A stretch of 64,000 bases of DNA from Methylopila sp. Yamaguchi (GCF_002897035.1 NZ_BAUX01000004.1:62001-126000); one strand, 5' to 3'. Shown: positions 27,446-36,568, counted from the first letter of the stretch. Numbers and translations: made by a program. Notes: generated by a model not told the origin, from the letters alone.

Positions 27446-28666
27446 ATGATCGCCGCCGCCCGCGCCGTGCGCTCGCCTCTCGTCATCATCCTGTGCGGCT
27501 GCGCCATCGCCGCGCTGACCTTCGGGCCGCGCTCGGCGGCAGGGCTGCTGCTCACGCCGATTTCGGAAAGCCACGGCTGGGGCCGCGACGTGTTCGCGAT
27601 GTCGTTCGCGATCCAGAACCTGCTCTGGGGCGTCGGCCAGCCCTTTGCGGGCGCGGTCGCGGACCGCTTCGGCGCGGTGCGGGTGCTGATGCTGGGCGGG
27701 CTCCTCTACGCCGCCGGCCTCGCCCTGATGCCGCTCTCAAGCGATCCGCTCGGCATGCATCTGTCCGCCGGCGTGCTGATCGGCTTCGGCCTGTCCGGCG
27801 CCTCATTCTCGCTGGTGATCGGCGCTTTCGGAAAGCTGCTGCCGGCGGAATGGCGGACGCTCGGCTTCGGCTTCGGCACGGCCGCCGGCTCCTTTGGCCA
27901 GTTCATCTTCACCCCCTTCGCCTCGGCGCTCGTCACGTCCTACGGCTGGCAGACGACCGTTCTGATCTTCGCCGCGCTGATGCTGCTCGTGGTCCCGCTG
28001 TCGCTGGCGCTCGCCGCGCCGAAGGCGGCGCCGGGAGACGGCTCGCGGGTCGTGGAGCAGACCATCCGCGAGGCGATCGCGGAGGCCGCGCGCACGCCGA
28101 GCTACTGGCTGCTCGTCGTCGGCTTCTTCACCTGCGGCTTCCATCTCGCCTTCATCACCGCGCATCTCCCGCCGTACCTCATCGACCACGGCGTTTCGCC
28201 GACGATCGGAGGCTGGACGCTCGCCCTGATCGGCCTGTTCAACATCGCAGGCTCGCTCTCGTCCGGCGTGCTGGCGGAGCGGATGCCGAAGAGGGTGCTG
28301 CTGGCCGCGATCTACTTCGCCCGCGGCGTGCTGATCGTCGGCTTCATCACGCTGCCGGTGACGCCGGCCACCTCGCTCGCCTTCGGCGCTGGGATCGGCC
28401 TGCTGTGGCTCTCCACCATCCCGCCGACCTCGGGCATCGTCGCCACGCTGTTCGGCACGCGCTACCTCACGATGCTCTACGGCTTCGTGTTCTTCTCCCA
28501 TCAGGTGGGCTCGTTCTTTGGGGTGTGGCTCGGCGGCCTGCTCTACGAGCGCACGGGGAGCTACGACGTGGTGTGGTGGATCGCGATCGCTCTCAGCGTG
28601 ATGTCGGGGCTGATCAACCTGCCGATCCGCGAAGCTCCGGTCGCGCGGTTGGCGCCTGCGACCTGA
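27446..28666 (+). CDS. MFS transporter
   Basis: The start at ATG 27446 gives 406 residues with about twelve membrane helices. The pattern ITPISESHGWGRDVFAMSFAIQNLLWG, quoted here in part as SESHGWGRDVFAMSF, and AGAVADRFGAVRVLML (loop 2-3 motif) is that of the oxalate/formate antiporter-like and monocarboxylate MFS branch. The second half contains LSSGVLAERMPKRVLL. The substrate cannot be read. It converges with the phospholyase-like operon, so a shared catabolic role is possible but unproven. Confidence 0.82.
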   Translation: MIAAARAVRSPLVIILCGCAIAALTFGPRSAAGLLLTPISESHGWGRDVFAMSFAIQNLLWGVGQPFAGAVADRFGAVRVLMLGGLLYAAGLALMPLSSDPLGMHLSAGVLIGFGLSGASFSLVIGAFGKLLPAEWRTLGFGFGTAAGSFGQFIFTPFASALVTSYGWQTTVLIFAALMLLVVPLSLALAAPKAAPGDGSRVVEQTIREAIAEAARTPSYWLLVVGFFTCGFHLAFITAHLPPYLIDHGVSPTIGGWTLALIGLFNIAGSLSSGVLAERMPKRVLLAAIYFARGVLIVGFITLPVTPATSLAFGAGIGLLWLSTIPPTSGIVATLFGTRYLTMLYGFVFFSHQVGSFFGVWLGGLLYERTGSYDVVWWIAIALSVMSGLINLPIREAPVARLAPAT

Positions 28667-28696
28667 GGGCGGCCGCAACCGCGCCGCCCGCGACCC

Positions 28697-30049
28697 TCAG
28701 CGGCTTGCCAGCGCGTCGTCCAGCGCCTCGACCAGCATGTCGGCGTGGGCGCGCTCGAAGATCAGGGGAGGGCGGATCTTGAGGACGTTGCCGTAGCGGC
28801 CGGCGGCGCCGATCAGGATGCGCCGTTCCCGCAGGGCGTTGATGACGTAACTCGCGATCTCCGGCGCCGGGGCGCCGTCCGTGGTGAACTCGACGCCGAG
28901 GTAGAGGCCTGCGCCGCGCGCCTCGCCGATCTCCCCGTGGCGCTGGCCGAGAGCGTTCAGCCGGGCCAGCATGTAGCCGCCCACGTCCGCGGCGTTCGCG
29001 ACCAGTCCGCGCTCCTCGATCTCCTGGAGCACGGCGAGCGCGGCCGCCGAGGCGACGGGATTGCCGCCGAAGGTGTTGAAGTAGCCCACGCTCGCCGCGA
29101 AGCGCTGCATCAGGTCGAGCCGCGCCACCACGCCGCCGATCGGAATGCCGTTGCCCATGGGCTTGCCCATGGTGACGACGTCGGGCGTGACGCCGTGACG
29201 TTGGAAACCCCACATCGCGCCGCCGGTGCGGCCGAAGCCGGGCTGCACCTCGTCGGCGATGAACAGGCCGCCCGCCCGGCGCGTCGCCTCGACCGCGGGC
29301 GCGAGGAAGCCCGCAGGATCGGCGGCGACGCCGTCGCTGGAGAAGATGGTGTCGACCAGAAGCCCGGCGAACCCGTGCCCGCTCGCCTCCAGATCCGCGA
29401 TCGCGGCTTCGAGATCGGCGGCGAAGCGGCCCGCTACGTCGCCGGGCCCGATCGGCGCAGGGATGGCGCGGACGTGCGGCGCGAGCGGCTGGCCCGGGCG
29501 GGAGGAGGGCGAGACGTCCGTCACGGCGGTCGTGTTGCCGTGGTAGGCCATCTCGGTCACCACGAAGCCGTGCTTGCCCGTCGCCGCCGTCGCGATCCGG
29601 AGCGCCAGGTCGTTGCTCTCGCTGCCGGTGCAGGTGAAGGCCACCTTGTCGAGACCTTCGGGAAAGGTCGCGAGCAGCCGCTCGGCGTAGGTGTGAACGA
29701 CGTCGTAGAGATAGCGGGTGTGAATGTTGAGCGTCGCGACCTGCTGCGCCACCGCTTCCGCGACCCTCGGGTTGCAGTGCCCGACCGAGGGGACGTTGTT
29801 GTAGACGTCGAGGTAGCGGGTGCCGTCCGCCTCTTGCAGCCAGACCCCGTCGCCCGAGACCACGTGCAGCGGACGATCGTAGAACAGCACCGAGGTCGGG
29901 CCGAACGACCGCTGGCGGCGGGCGACGAGCGCCGCCGTCTCCGGCGGCAGGTCCGACGGGCGCGCGGCGTCGAAGGCGTTCAGGGCAAGGATCTGGCGGC
30001 TCGCCGTCGGCGCGGCGTCGGCCGGCCGGCTTTTCGCGGACGTGGTCAT
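28697..30049 (-). CDS. Class III PLP enzyme, ethanolamine-phosphate / phosphohydroxylysine phospho-lyase-like
   Basis: This 450-residue class III aminotransferase-fold enzyme resembles the AGXT2L1/AGXT2L2 phospho-lyases more than ordinary aminotransferases. Telling segments are YNNVPSVGHCNPRV, NIHTRYLYD, CTGSESNDLALRIA, FIADEVQPGFGRTG, the PLP-lysine segment VTMGKPMGNGIP, YFNTFGGNPVASA and GNVLKIRPPL. Those enzymes remove phosphate and ammonia from O-phosphoethanolamine or 5-phosphohydroxylysine, giving an aldehyde. A small-molecule kinase gene lies 17 bp upstream, which fits phosphorylation followed by elimination. The substrate choice is inference; a true transaminase is the alternative. 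Confidence 0.72.
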   Translation of the reverse strand: MTTSAKSRPADAAPTASRQILALNAFDAARPSDLPPETAALVARRQRSFGPTSVLFYDRPLHVVSGDGVWLQEADGTRYLDVYNNVPSVGHCNPRVAEAVAQQVATLNIHTRYLYDVVHTYAERLLATFPEGLDKVAFTCTGSESNDLALRIATAATGKHGFVVTEMAYHGNTTAVTDVSPSSRPGQPLAPHVRAIPAPIGPGDVAGRFAADLEAAIADLEASGHGFAGLLVDTIFSSDGVAADPAGFLAPAVEATRRAGGLFIADEVQPGFGRTGGAMWGFQRHGVTPDVVTMGKPMGNGIPIGGVVARLDLMQRFAASVGYFNTFGGNPVASAAALAVLQEIEERGLVANAADVGGYMLARLNALGQRHGEIGEARGAGLYLGVEFTTDGAPAPEIASYVINALRERRILIGAAGRYGNVLKIRPPLIFERAHADMLVEALDDALASR

Positions 30050-30066
30050 GACGTCTCCTCGGGGTC

Positions 30067-31047
30067 TCAGCCGCGCTGGACCAGGTGTCGCTCCGCGAGT
30101 TCGAGCGTGCCGTGGGTGAAAGGGACGCCCATCGACTGGGCGGTGGGCGTCTCGGCATGCGAGGCGACCCAGGCGGTGAGCAGGATCCGCCGGAGCAGCA
30201 GGAAGGTCGGCATGATCGCGCGCTCCTCGCGCGAGACCGGCGCGACCGCGGCGTAGCCCTCGAGCCAGGCGTCTTGCAGCTCCGGAATGAACGGCTCGTG
30301 CTCCATGAAGCTTACGGCTGCGGCGAAGTCGTACATGAACCATGAGAAGCCGCAGTCGTCGAAGTCGATGACGCCGAGACGGTCGCCGTCGACCAGCAGG
30401 TTCGCGGGTCGGAGGTCGGCGTGGATCAGGCCGAAGCGCTCGGGCGCCGCGCCGTAAGCCTCGACCTCGCGCCGCAGCACGGCGGAGGCGCGCTCGATCA
30501 AGGCGCGGGCCTCGGGCTCAAGACCGAGCCCCTCACGCCAGTCGCCCCACAGCGGGCGGTCGCCCAGCATGGCGTCGAAGTCCCACAGCTTGCGCCGAAA
30601 GCCGGCCGGCGTGCGCCAGCCGCGGACATGGCCATGGAGCCCAGCGGTGATAGTCCCGAGCGTACGGTACCAGTGCGGCATGTCCTCGCCCGGCTCCGGC
30701 TCGCCGCCGCTCATATGCTCGAAGGCGACGACATGGCGGAGGCTGCCCTCGTCTTCGAACGCGCCGAGCAGCTCGCCGTCCCGCATCCGCAGCGGCTCCG
30801 GCGTGGCGGCGACGCCGTCGGCGCGCAGCGCCTCGATCCAGGCGAGTTCGGAGCGGATCTCCTCGAGCGTATGGTAATCCGGCCGGTGGACGCGGAAGAC
30901 GATGCGCCGCCCGTCCTCGTCCGCAAGGAACGTGGCGTTCTCGGAGATGGTCAGCAGCCTGAGCGCGGCGTCCGGCCCGACGCCCCAACGGGGCAGCGCT
31001 TCCCGCAACCGCGCGGTGAGCCGCGCCAGAAAGTCGTCGTCGTACAT
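30067..31047 (-). CDS. Small-molecule kinase, APH/choline kinase family (hydroxylysine kinase-like)
   Basis: This 326-residue kinase-fold protein has IVFRVHRPDYHTLEEI (ATP-binding region), the catalytic loop LIHADLRPANLLVDGD with Asp near residue 220, and VIDFDDCGFSWFMYDFA, the metal-binding DFD-type motif. It belongs with the APH, SrkA and homoserine kinase type II group, which includes mammalian hydroxylysine kinase. Position just before the phospho-lyase-like gene, and after a DeoR-type regulator gene, suggests it phosphorylates an amino alcohol for the next enzyme. It is unlikely to be an antibiotic kinase, given this context. Confidence 0.75.
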   Translation of the reverse strand: MYDDDFLARLTARLREALPRWGVGPDAALRLLTISENATFLADEDGRRIVFRVHRPDYHTLEEIRSELAWIEALRADGVAATPEPLRMRDGELLGAFEDEGSLRHVVAFEHMSGGEPEPGEDMPHWYRTLGTITAGLHGHVRGWRTPAGFRRKLWDFDAMLGDRPLWGDWREGLGLEPEARALIERASAVLRREVEAYGAAPERFGLIHADLRPANLLVDGDRLGVIDFDDCGFSWFMYDFAAAVSFMEHEPFIPELQDAWLEGYAAVAPVSREERAIMPTFLLLRRILLTAWVASHAETPTAQSMGVPFTHGTLELAERHLVQRG

Positions 31048-31133
31048 CCGTCGCCTCGTGGAGCCTCCCAAAAGACATTTCACGGAAGTGTGGCGAACGC
31101 AACAAACTCTGACTGGATCGCCACAGACGGGGG

Positions 31134-31895
31134 TCAGGCGACCGCGACTTCGACCCCGTAGCGGCGGAGCGTTTCGGCCAATGGTCCCGCTGGCGGCTGG
31201 TCGCAGACCAGGGCGCCGAGCTCCCGCCAACTCGCGTAGCGAGCGGGGAACACCTTGTCGAACTTCGAGCGGTCCGCCACGACCAGGGTTTCGGCGGCCC
31301 GCGAGGCGAGCACGCTGAAGATCGCCGCCGGCTCCAGCCGCGCGTCGGTCGCGCCTTCCGAGGTCAGGCCGCTCGCCCCGAGGATGGCGAGGTCGGCGGA
31401 GAAATCGTGGAGGAAGCGCGCCGTGTGGACGCCGACCGTCGCGCCTTCGCTGGCGAGGTAGTTGCCGGGCGCCATGAGCACGGTGATCGTGGGATTGAGC
31501 GACAGCACGGTCGCCACGCTGAAGGAGTGGGTGACGACGGTGAGCCCCTTGTGCTCGACCGCGATGCGGCGGGCGACGTGCGTCGTCGTCGCGCCCGAGC
31601 CGATCATCAGAAGCGCGCCGGGCTTGATCCGCGACGAGGCCGCCCGCGCGATGCGTTCGCGCTCCGCGATGAACAGGCCGTGCCGCTCGCCCACCGAGGG
31701 CTCGGCCCCGCGCATCGGCACCGCGCCGCCATAGGTGCGGTTGACGAGCCCTTGGTCGGTCAACTCGTCGAGATCGCGCCGGATCGTCTCCGTCGACACC
31801 CGCAGCCGAGCCGCGAGATCGGCGACCCGAAGGCTGGGTTGCTGGGTGATCTGGGCGAGGATCTCTTCGTGCCGGGCCGCCTTGGTGAGTTTCAT
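31134..31895 (-). CDS. DeoR/GlpR-family transcriptional regulator
   Basis: This 253-residue regulator has an N-terminal winged helix-turn-helix (RVADLAARLRVSTETIRRDLDEL, here quoted in part as LAARLRVSTETIRRDLDEL) followed by NRTYGGAV, the classic DeoR linker. The DeoR C-terminal sensor domain (LMIGSGATTTHVAR, LAILGASGL, VVADRSKFDKV) binds a phosphorylated small molecule. It is first in the operon with the kinase and phospho-lyase-like genes. A phosphorylated effector fits well with a kinase product being the inducer. It diverges from the GT61 gene. Confidence 0.9.
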   Translation of the reverse strand: MKLTKAARHEEILAQITQQPSLRVADLAARLRVSTETIRRDLDELTDQGLVNRTYGGAVPMRGAEPSVGERHGLFIAERERIARAASSRIKPGALLMIGSGATTTHVARRIAVEHKGLTVVTHSFSVATVLSLNPTITVLMAPGNYLASEGATVGVHTARFLHDFSADLAILGASGLTSEGATDARLEPAAIFSVLASRAAETLVVADRSKFDKVFPARYASWRELGALVCDQPPAGPLAETLRRYGVEVAVA

Positions 31896-32028
31896 TCGCG
31901 TGATACGATCGCCTCATACATACTGGCCGCGCGGGCCCGGCTCGGTTCGCGGACTTGTCCAGCCACTCGCCGCAACGCAAAATCTTACATGCCCTTATTC
32001 GACGATAAACTCTGATTCAAAGACGGTC

Positions 32029-33549
32029 ATGATAGCTCTTCTCAAGCGGCTCGGCGCCCTCAGGTCCGGACGAGGCTCCGCCAGCCCGGAGGCGGCGCCG
32101 CCCCGCGAAACGCGGGAAGCGCTTTTGCGGGCCGAAGCCGAGGCGAGCCTCGCGGCCGGCGACTGGACCAAGGTCCTCGAACTCACGAGCTCGAAGCGCG
32201 ACCTCGCGGCGGATGTTCGGCTGCTCGTGTTTCGCCTGTCCGCCGCGCGCGCGCTCAAGGCCACGGCCGCCATCCAGGAGGTGGGGCTCGCGGCCGCGTG
32301 GCTTCCGATGACCGTAGTGATGCGGCGGCGGATCGCGCACGACCTCGCAGCCGCTGACATGCCCGAACAGGCGTGGCGAGTGCTGACGGCCGATCCCGCG
32401 ACGGTCGCCGACCCCCGCTTCCTGCAGTCCGCCCGCGCCATCAAGCAGAAGCTCACGGACCCGCGTTTGCTCGCGGAGGTGGAAGCGGCGATCCGCACGG
32501 CGGGCGGGGAGACGACGCCCGCCGCAGATTACGAGCACGGCTACCGCGAGAGCCCCGGCCTGACCGCCCAGGGAACGGCGGCGGTCCACGCCGCCCCGGG
32601 CGTTCCGGCGGCGCAGATCGAGCGTCTCGAAGCCGATCTCGCGAAGTTCCGCGATGGGCAGGCGAAGCCCTCCAAGCCGCGCGTCGGCTTCTATGAGAAC
32701 GTCTTTGTCGATGGGAGCGGGCAGGTCTGGAGCGATGACGGCTCCATCCTGCTGAGCCAAGGCGCGGCCGTGCCCAAGGTCGCGAAAGCCGACGTCGCGC
32801 ACATCCCCTTGGCGCTTCATGTCTCCGGGCGGGCGAAGGGCCTGTACCCCTGGCTCGTCGAGCAGGCGCCGAAGCTGTCCTGGCTGCTCGCGGACGGCGC
32901 CCCGAAGCCGCGGCTTCTGCTGGGCGAGAAGGGGCAGGGCTACGAACTCGAGACGCTGCGGCTTGCGGGCCTTGACGTGGCGGACGTCGTCCGCGGCAGC
33001 CGGCCGGTCTTCGTCGAAAAGCTCCTCGTCGCGAAGGTGGGGCTGCGCTCGTTTCCGCGCTGGAAGCGCATTGCGCCGATCTATGACCGCATCGTCTCCC
33101 GCGCCCTGACGGAGGCCTCGGCCGACGCGTACGACCGCATCTACGTCTCGCGCAGCGACGCCAGCCGGCGCAAGATCGAGAACGAGGCCGCCCTCGAGGC
33201 CGCTTTGGCCGCCCGCGGCTTTCGGATCTGCGTGCTGTCCGAGGCGCCGCTGGCGGAGCAGATCGCCACGATCAGCCGGGCGAAGGTGATCGTGGGCGGG
33301 CATGGCTCGGGATTGGCGCACATCGTGGTCGCTCAGCCGGGCGCCAAGGTGATCGAACTCCTGCCGATCTCCGACGGCGCCGACACGCTGCGGCTGACCT
33401 ACGCGCATCTCGCCATCGCGCGCGGGCTCGAGTACCACGCCTGGGCTGAAGCGCAGCCGGCCGCGAAGGCGCCCTGGAGCGTCCATCTCGACGGCTTCCT
33501 GTCCAAGCTCGACAAGATCCTGGACGTGGCGCCGCCCGCCGCCCGGTAG
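32029..33549 (+). CDS. Glycosyltransferase family 61 (DUF563) protein
   Basis: The start at ATG 32029 gives 506 residues. The C-terminal half is a GT61 domain: IYVSRSDASRRKIENEAAL near residue 370, LSEAPLAEQIATISRAKVI, and VGGHGSGLAHIV near 421, which lines the nucleotide-sugar pocket. The N-terminal 230 residues are helical with repeat-like segments (WTKVLELTSSKRDL, PEQAWRVLTADPAT), possibly TPR-like. It lies next to an alpha/beta hydrolase-like gene and a GT32 gene, forming a small glycan-modifying island. No signal peptide is visible. The sugar donor is unknown. Confidence 0.8.
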   Translation: MIALLKRLGALRSGRGSASPEAAPPRETREALLRAEAEASLAAGDWTKVLELTSSKRDLAADVRLLVFRLSAARALKATAAIQEVGLAAAWLPMTVVMRRRIAHDLAAADMPEQAWRVLTADPATVADPRFLQSARAIKQKLTDPRLLAEVEAAIRTAGGETTPAADYEHGYRESPGLTAQGTAAVHAAPGVPAAQIERLEADLAKFRDGQAKPSKPRVGFYENVFVDGSGQVWSDDGSILLSQGAAVPKVAKADVAHIPLALHVSGRAKGLYPWLVEQAPKLSWLLADGAPKPRLLLGEKGQGYELETLRLAGLDVADVVRGSRPVFVEKLLVAKVGLRSFPRWKRIAPIYDRIVSRALTEASADAYDRIYVSRSDASRRKIENEAALEAALAARGFRICVLSEAPLAEQIATISRAKVIVGGHGSGLAHIVVAQPGAKVIELLPISDGADTLRLTYAHLAIARGLEYHAWAEAQPAAKAPWSVHLDGFLSKLDKILDVAPPAAR

Positions 33550-33672
33550 CCTAAGCGCGCGTCGCCCTCCGGCGCACCCGCCGCCTCGGCAGACGGGGGC
33601 CCGGCGAGATGGCCGAGGGCCGTGGCCGGGCGCGTGAGTGCGACTGGACCGGAACCCAGCGCGCTTGGCGTG

Positions 33673-34803
33673 TCACAGCAGGGAGGCGGCGAACTCGCTG
33701 TTCAGCACGTCGAAGAGAGCCGAGAGCCATTCGACGGCCAAGGCGAACGGAGCGACCCTGACGGCGACGGCGGCCCGCCTCAGCCCCTGTTCGACGAGAC
33801 GGCGGGTGCGCTCGAAAGCCGGATGTTGAAACCCCGACTGGTCCAAGACGTCGATGAAGGCTGAAGCCTGCTCCGGCGCTTTGTAAGCGAGCATCGAGTC
33901 CAGGATCTTGAGCGGAGTCTTCAGATCCGTGGGATGCATGCGCGCGTAAGCGATCGCGGCGGACAGCGCCTCGTCGCGACGTCCGATCCGGGCGTTTGCG
34001 GCAACGATCAACTGCGTGCGGTTCGCAATCGGGACGCTGAACCTCTTGTCCGCCTTCAGTAGCCGCAGGACCTCCGCCGGCCGACGGCGCACCATGGCTG
34101 TGGCCATGGTGTAATAATAGACCCAGCTTTCACGTTTCCGCTTCCGGTACATCCGGACGACATCCAGATAACGATCCGCGAAGACGGCGTCGAAAAGGTT
34201 CAATGTGCTTTTCGAGCCCTTCGTGAGATGGATGACGCCGTGGCCGCGCAGAGGAACGCGGATCATTCTGGCGTCTGGCTCGGCCTTCTTCAGCAGCTTG
34301 GCGTGGCCGCTGTCATGGGAATAGAGCGGGTCGTAAACGATCCAAATCTTGCCGGCGACGTGCCCCGGCTCGATCATCCCGCCGCCGCCCTTACCGAAAT
34401 GGGTCGTGTACCGGCGGTCGAACGGCGTTACGACGGACGGATCGATGCCCGCCTGCGGAACGATCGCCAGGACATGCGTCGCCCCGAGCAACTTGCTGAA
34501 CCGGATGGCGGCATAGCCGCCCATGCTGTTGCCGTAACAGAGCACTTTGGAGTAGCGCGCAAGAGTTGGCTTTAGCTTGGCGGCTACCTCCTCCATGGCG
34601 GAAGGCGCGTACCAGTTCTTCTCAGTTGTGACGACGCCGATCGCGGCGACGCCGTTCTTCTCAACGAGCGCTTGACCCCAGAACGACCGCCCGTCGGTCT
34701 TCAGCGCGTCCGCAGCGTCATTGAAGGTGATGAGGAGGTAGTCGCCTATCCCCTCGTTCAGGAACGCGCTTATCGGTCCCGCCGACGCGATCAGTTGAGC
34801 CAA
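33673..34803 (-). CDS. Alpha/beta hydrolase-like protein with helical C-terminus
   Basis: This 376-residue protein has an alpha/beta hydrolase core. The nucleophile elbow YGNSMGGYAA puts Ser93 in place. IWIVYDPLYSHDSGH near 155-168 supplies a plausible Asp, and LRGHGVIHLTKG near 187 the His. The C-terminal 170 residues are helical and repeat-like (EVLRLLKADKRF, NRTQLIVAANARIG, DEALSAAIAYARMHP). Similar proteins occur beside glycosyltransferase genes in alphaproteobacteria. It could be a glycan O-deacylase or a scaffold; I do not recognise a named family. Confidence 0.6.
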   Translation of the reverse strand: MAQLIASAGPISAFLNEGIGDYLLITFNDAADALKTDGRSFWGQALVEKNGVAAIGVVTTEKNWYAPSAMEEVAAKLKPTLARYSKVLCYGNSMGGYAAIRFSKLLGATHVLAIVPQAGIDPSVVTPFDRRYTTHFGKGGGGMIEPGHVAGKIWIVYDPLYSHDSGHAKLLKKAEPDARMIRVPLRGHGVIHLTKGSKSTLNLFDAVFADRYLDVVRMYRKRKRESWVYYYTMATAMVRRRPAEVLRLLKADKRFSVPIANRTQLIVAANARIGRRDEALSAAIAYARMHPTDLKTPLKILDSMLAYKAPEQASAFIDVLDQSGFQHPAFERTRRLVEQGLRRAAVAVRVAPFALAVEWLSALFDVLNSEFAASLL

Positions 34804-34914
34804 GACATCCCCCGAACAAAGAGCAAAATCAGGCTACCCCGCGGCTCTCGGCGCCTGCCAAACGGGGCGGCGCTCCCGGACGGATCCGACGACCGGGCGC
34901 CGGAACGCCCGCCG

Positions 34915-35958
34915 TCACCAGAACTTGCAGCTGTAGAACAACACCGTCGACTCGGACGCTTCGATCTTGCCGATCGACGCGTAGATTGCTTCGACGTCGG
35001 TCCTCGGGGCTGATCCAACGAGGTGGATCGGCGCGATGACATTGACCGACGACGCCAGCGCAGAGGTCAACAGGCAGCCGCCGACCGACCACCACGCGGC
35101 CACGTTGCCGTCGAAGCTGGCGACCGTCGGGGACATCGCGTCCTTGTAGCGCTTCATGATGGGATGACCAGGAGTCGAGCCAAGGATTGAATTGGTGAGG
35201 AACAGCGCCCCCATGTTGAGCCGCCTGTATCCCTTGGCGGGGATGCAGATCATCCCGGTCATGCCAAGCAAGTCGTGGTAGGCTGCGCCGACGTCCACCG
35301 GAAACATGTCCATATCGACGTAAAGACCGCCGACGTCATGCAATATGTCCGCGCGGATCACGTCCACCGTGCCGGCGTAACGTCCCTGCTTCAGGAAGAA
35401 ATCGTAGGCGTGAGAGCCGTAGCAGGCGAGGGTCTCGACGTCGGGCTGCGTCCAGAGACGGTACTCGTAGCCATATTTGGCGCACCACGCCCGCCAGCGC
35501 TCCGGCGAGCCGACAGGGCAGGGCTTGGGCCCGATCCACACCTGATGAATGATGCGGGGGATCGCCGCGGTGGCGTGTTTGCCGGCTTCGAGGATGTCGG
35601 CGCGGGTGATCTCGCGCTGGCGAAGGCTCCGGGGCGCGGGGCTCAGAGTGGCGGCGAGGCCGACCGCCGCGAAGGTGTCCCCGGAGGCGAGCGCAAGCTT
35701 CCAGCGCACCGCATGCTCCCTAAGCCCGATTCCGGCGGCGGTGAGGATGCTGTCGCTCGAACGTAGTCCATCGATTTTCCGCGAGAGCAGATTTGCGAGA
35801 TCAATGTGTCCGAGTTTCGTGCAGCGGTCGATGGCCGTGACGACGTCATTCCGCTCTTTGAAGATGAAATCGCCGACGGCTTTCTTTGTCTCGGCGTAGG
35901 CCCTCTTGTCGGCTTGATCGGCCGCGCTGATCAGACGGAGCAACCTCTTGACCTGCAA
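34915..35958 (-). CDS. Glycosyltransferase family 32 (OCH1-like)
   Basis: This 347-residue protein has a C-terminal GT32 domain: IPRIIHQVWIG near residue 134, WCAKYGYEYRLW, and VDVIRADILHDVGGLYVDMDM, in which Asp215-Met-Asp217 is the DxD metal/nucleotide-sugar motif. The N-terminal 125 residues are helical and unassigned. Family members transfer mannose, galactose or GlcNAc. It is on the same strand as the hydrolase-like gene, 111 bp upstream of it, so the two may be co-transcribed and act on the same surface glycan. Confidence 0.82.
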   Translation of the reverse strand: MQVKRLLRLISAADQADKRAYAETKKAVGDFIFKERNDVVTAIDRCTKLGHIDLANLLSRKIDGLRSSDSILTAAGIGLREHAVRWKLALASGDTFAAVGLAATLSPAPRSLRQREITRADILEAGKHATAAIPRIIHQVWIGPKPCPVGSPERWRAWCAKYGYEYRLWTQPDVETLACYGSHAYDFFLKQGRYAGTVDVIRADILHDVGGLYVDMDMFPVDVGAAYHDLLGMTGMICIPAKGYRRLNMGALFLTNSILGSTPGHPIMKRYKDAMSPTVASFDGNVAAWWSVGGCLLTSALASSVNVIAPIHLVGSAPRTDVEAIYASIGKIEASESTVLFYSCKFW

Positions 35959-36135
35959 AGCGTCATCCCCCCGCTTCGCCCCAGAGAGTAAGCTTCAGTC
36001 ATTCCGCAGCGCAACCGCCGATTCGCCGCGGCTGCGAAGTCGCTGCGGGGAAGTTCACTCTGATCAGGGGAGCATTGGGCTTTGGCGCTTGCGGAAGAGG
36101 GTCGCGGGGGCCATAAACCCACGGAATTGAGACTT

Positions 36136-36212
36136 CGGGGCGTAGCTCAGCCTGGTAGAGCGCCTGCTTTGGGAGCAGGAAGTCGCATGTTCGAATCATG
36201 TCGCCCCGACCA
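36136..36212 (+). tRNA. tRNA-Pro (anticodon TGG)
   Basis: The sequence folds as a complete 77-nt cloverleaf. The acceptor stem pairs CGGGGCG with CGCCCCG. The D arm is GCTC...GAGC, the anticodon stem CCTGC/GCAGG encloses the loop TTTGGGA (anticodon TGG, proline), and the T arm is GCATG-TTCGAAT-CATGT. The discriminator A and an encoded CCA follow. No direct repeat of its 3' end was noticed nearby, so there is no sign of an integrated element. Confidence 0.97.
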
Positions 36213-36262
36213 GTCGTTTTTCGCGCACGACCACTGCTAAGGACCCGCCCGAGGACCCCGCC

Positions 36263-36568
36263 ATGACCGCACGCATCTACAAGCCGGCGCGCACCGCGAT
36301 GCAGTCGGGCGTCGGGAAGACCAAGCGCTGGCTCCTGGAGCACGATGCGGCGGAGCCGCGGCGGATCGAGCCGCTGATGGGCTGGACCTCCTCCGGCGAC
36401 ACCCGTGCGCAGGTGAAGCTCTGGTTCGACACCAAGGAGGAGGCGATCGCCTACGCCGAGCGCGAGGGTCTCGCCTTCCGCGTTCAGGAGCCGAAGCCGG
36501 CCGCGCCGCGAACCTTCTCCTACTCCGACAATTTCCGCGCCGGCCGCCCCGAACCCTGGACGCACTGA
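36263..36568 (+). CDS. NADH dehydrogenase accessory subunit, NDUFS4-like
   Basis: This 101-residue protein matches the ETC complex I subunit (NDUFS4, 18-kDa) family of alphaproteobacteria and mitochondria. Segments are ARIYKPARTAMQSG, KRWLLEHD, PLMGWTSSGDTRAQVKLWF, EEAIAYAEREG and YSDNFRAGRPEPWTH. It is a peripheral subunit on the NADH-oxidising arm of complex I. It is typically encoded far from the nuo operon, as here, next to tRNA-Pro. Confidence 0.93.
   Translation: MTARIYKPARTAMQSGVGKTKRWLLEHDAAEPRRIEPLMGWTSSGDTRAQVKLWFDTKEEAIAYAEREGLAFRVQEPKPAAPRTFSYSDNFRAGRPEPWTH

Noticed and set aside
30067-31047. Antibiotic (aminoglycoside) resistance kinase
   Set aside because: The APH fold is shared by many metabolic kinases. 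The operon with a DeoR regulator and a phospho-lyase-like enzyme points to metabolism, and no resistance gene neighbours are present.
36136-36212. tRNA-Pro as an integration site for a mobile element
   Set aside because: No integrase gene or repeat of the tRNA 3' end was noticed nearby, and flanking genes look like chromosomal housekeeping and secretion genes.
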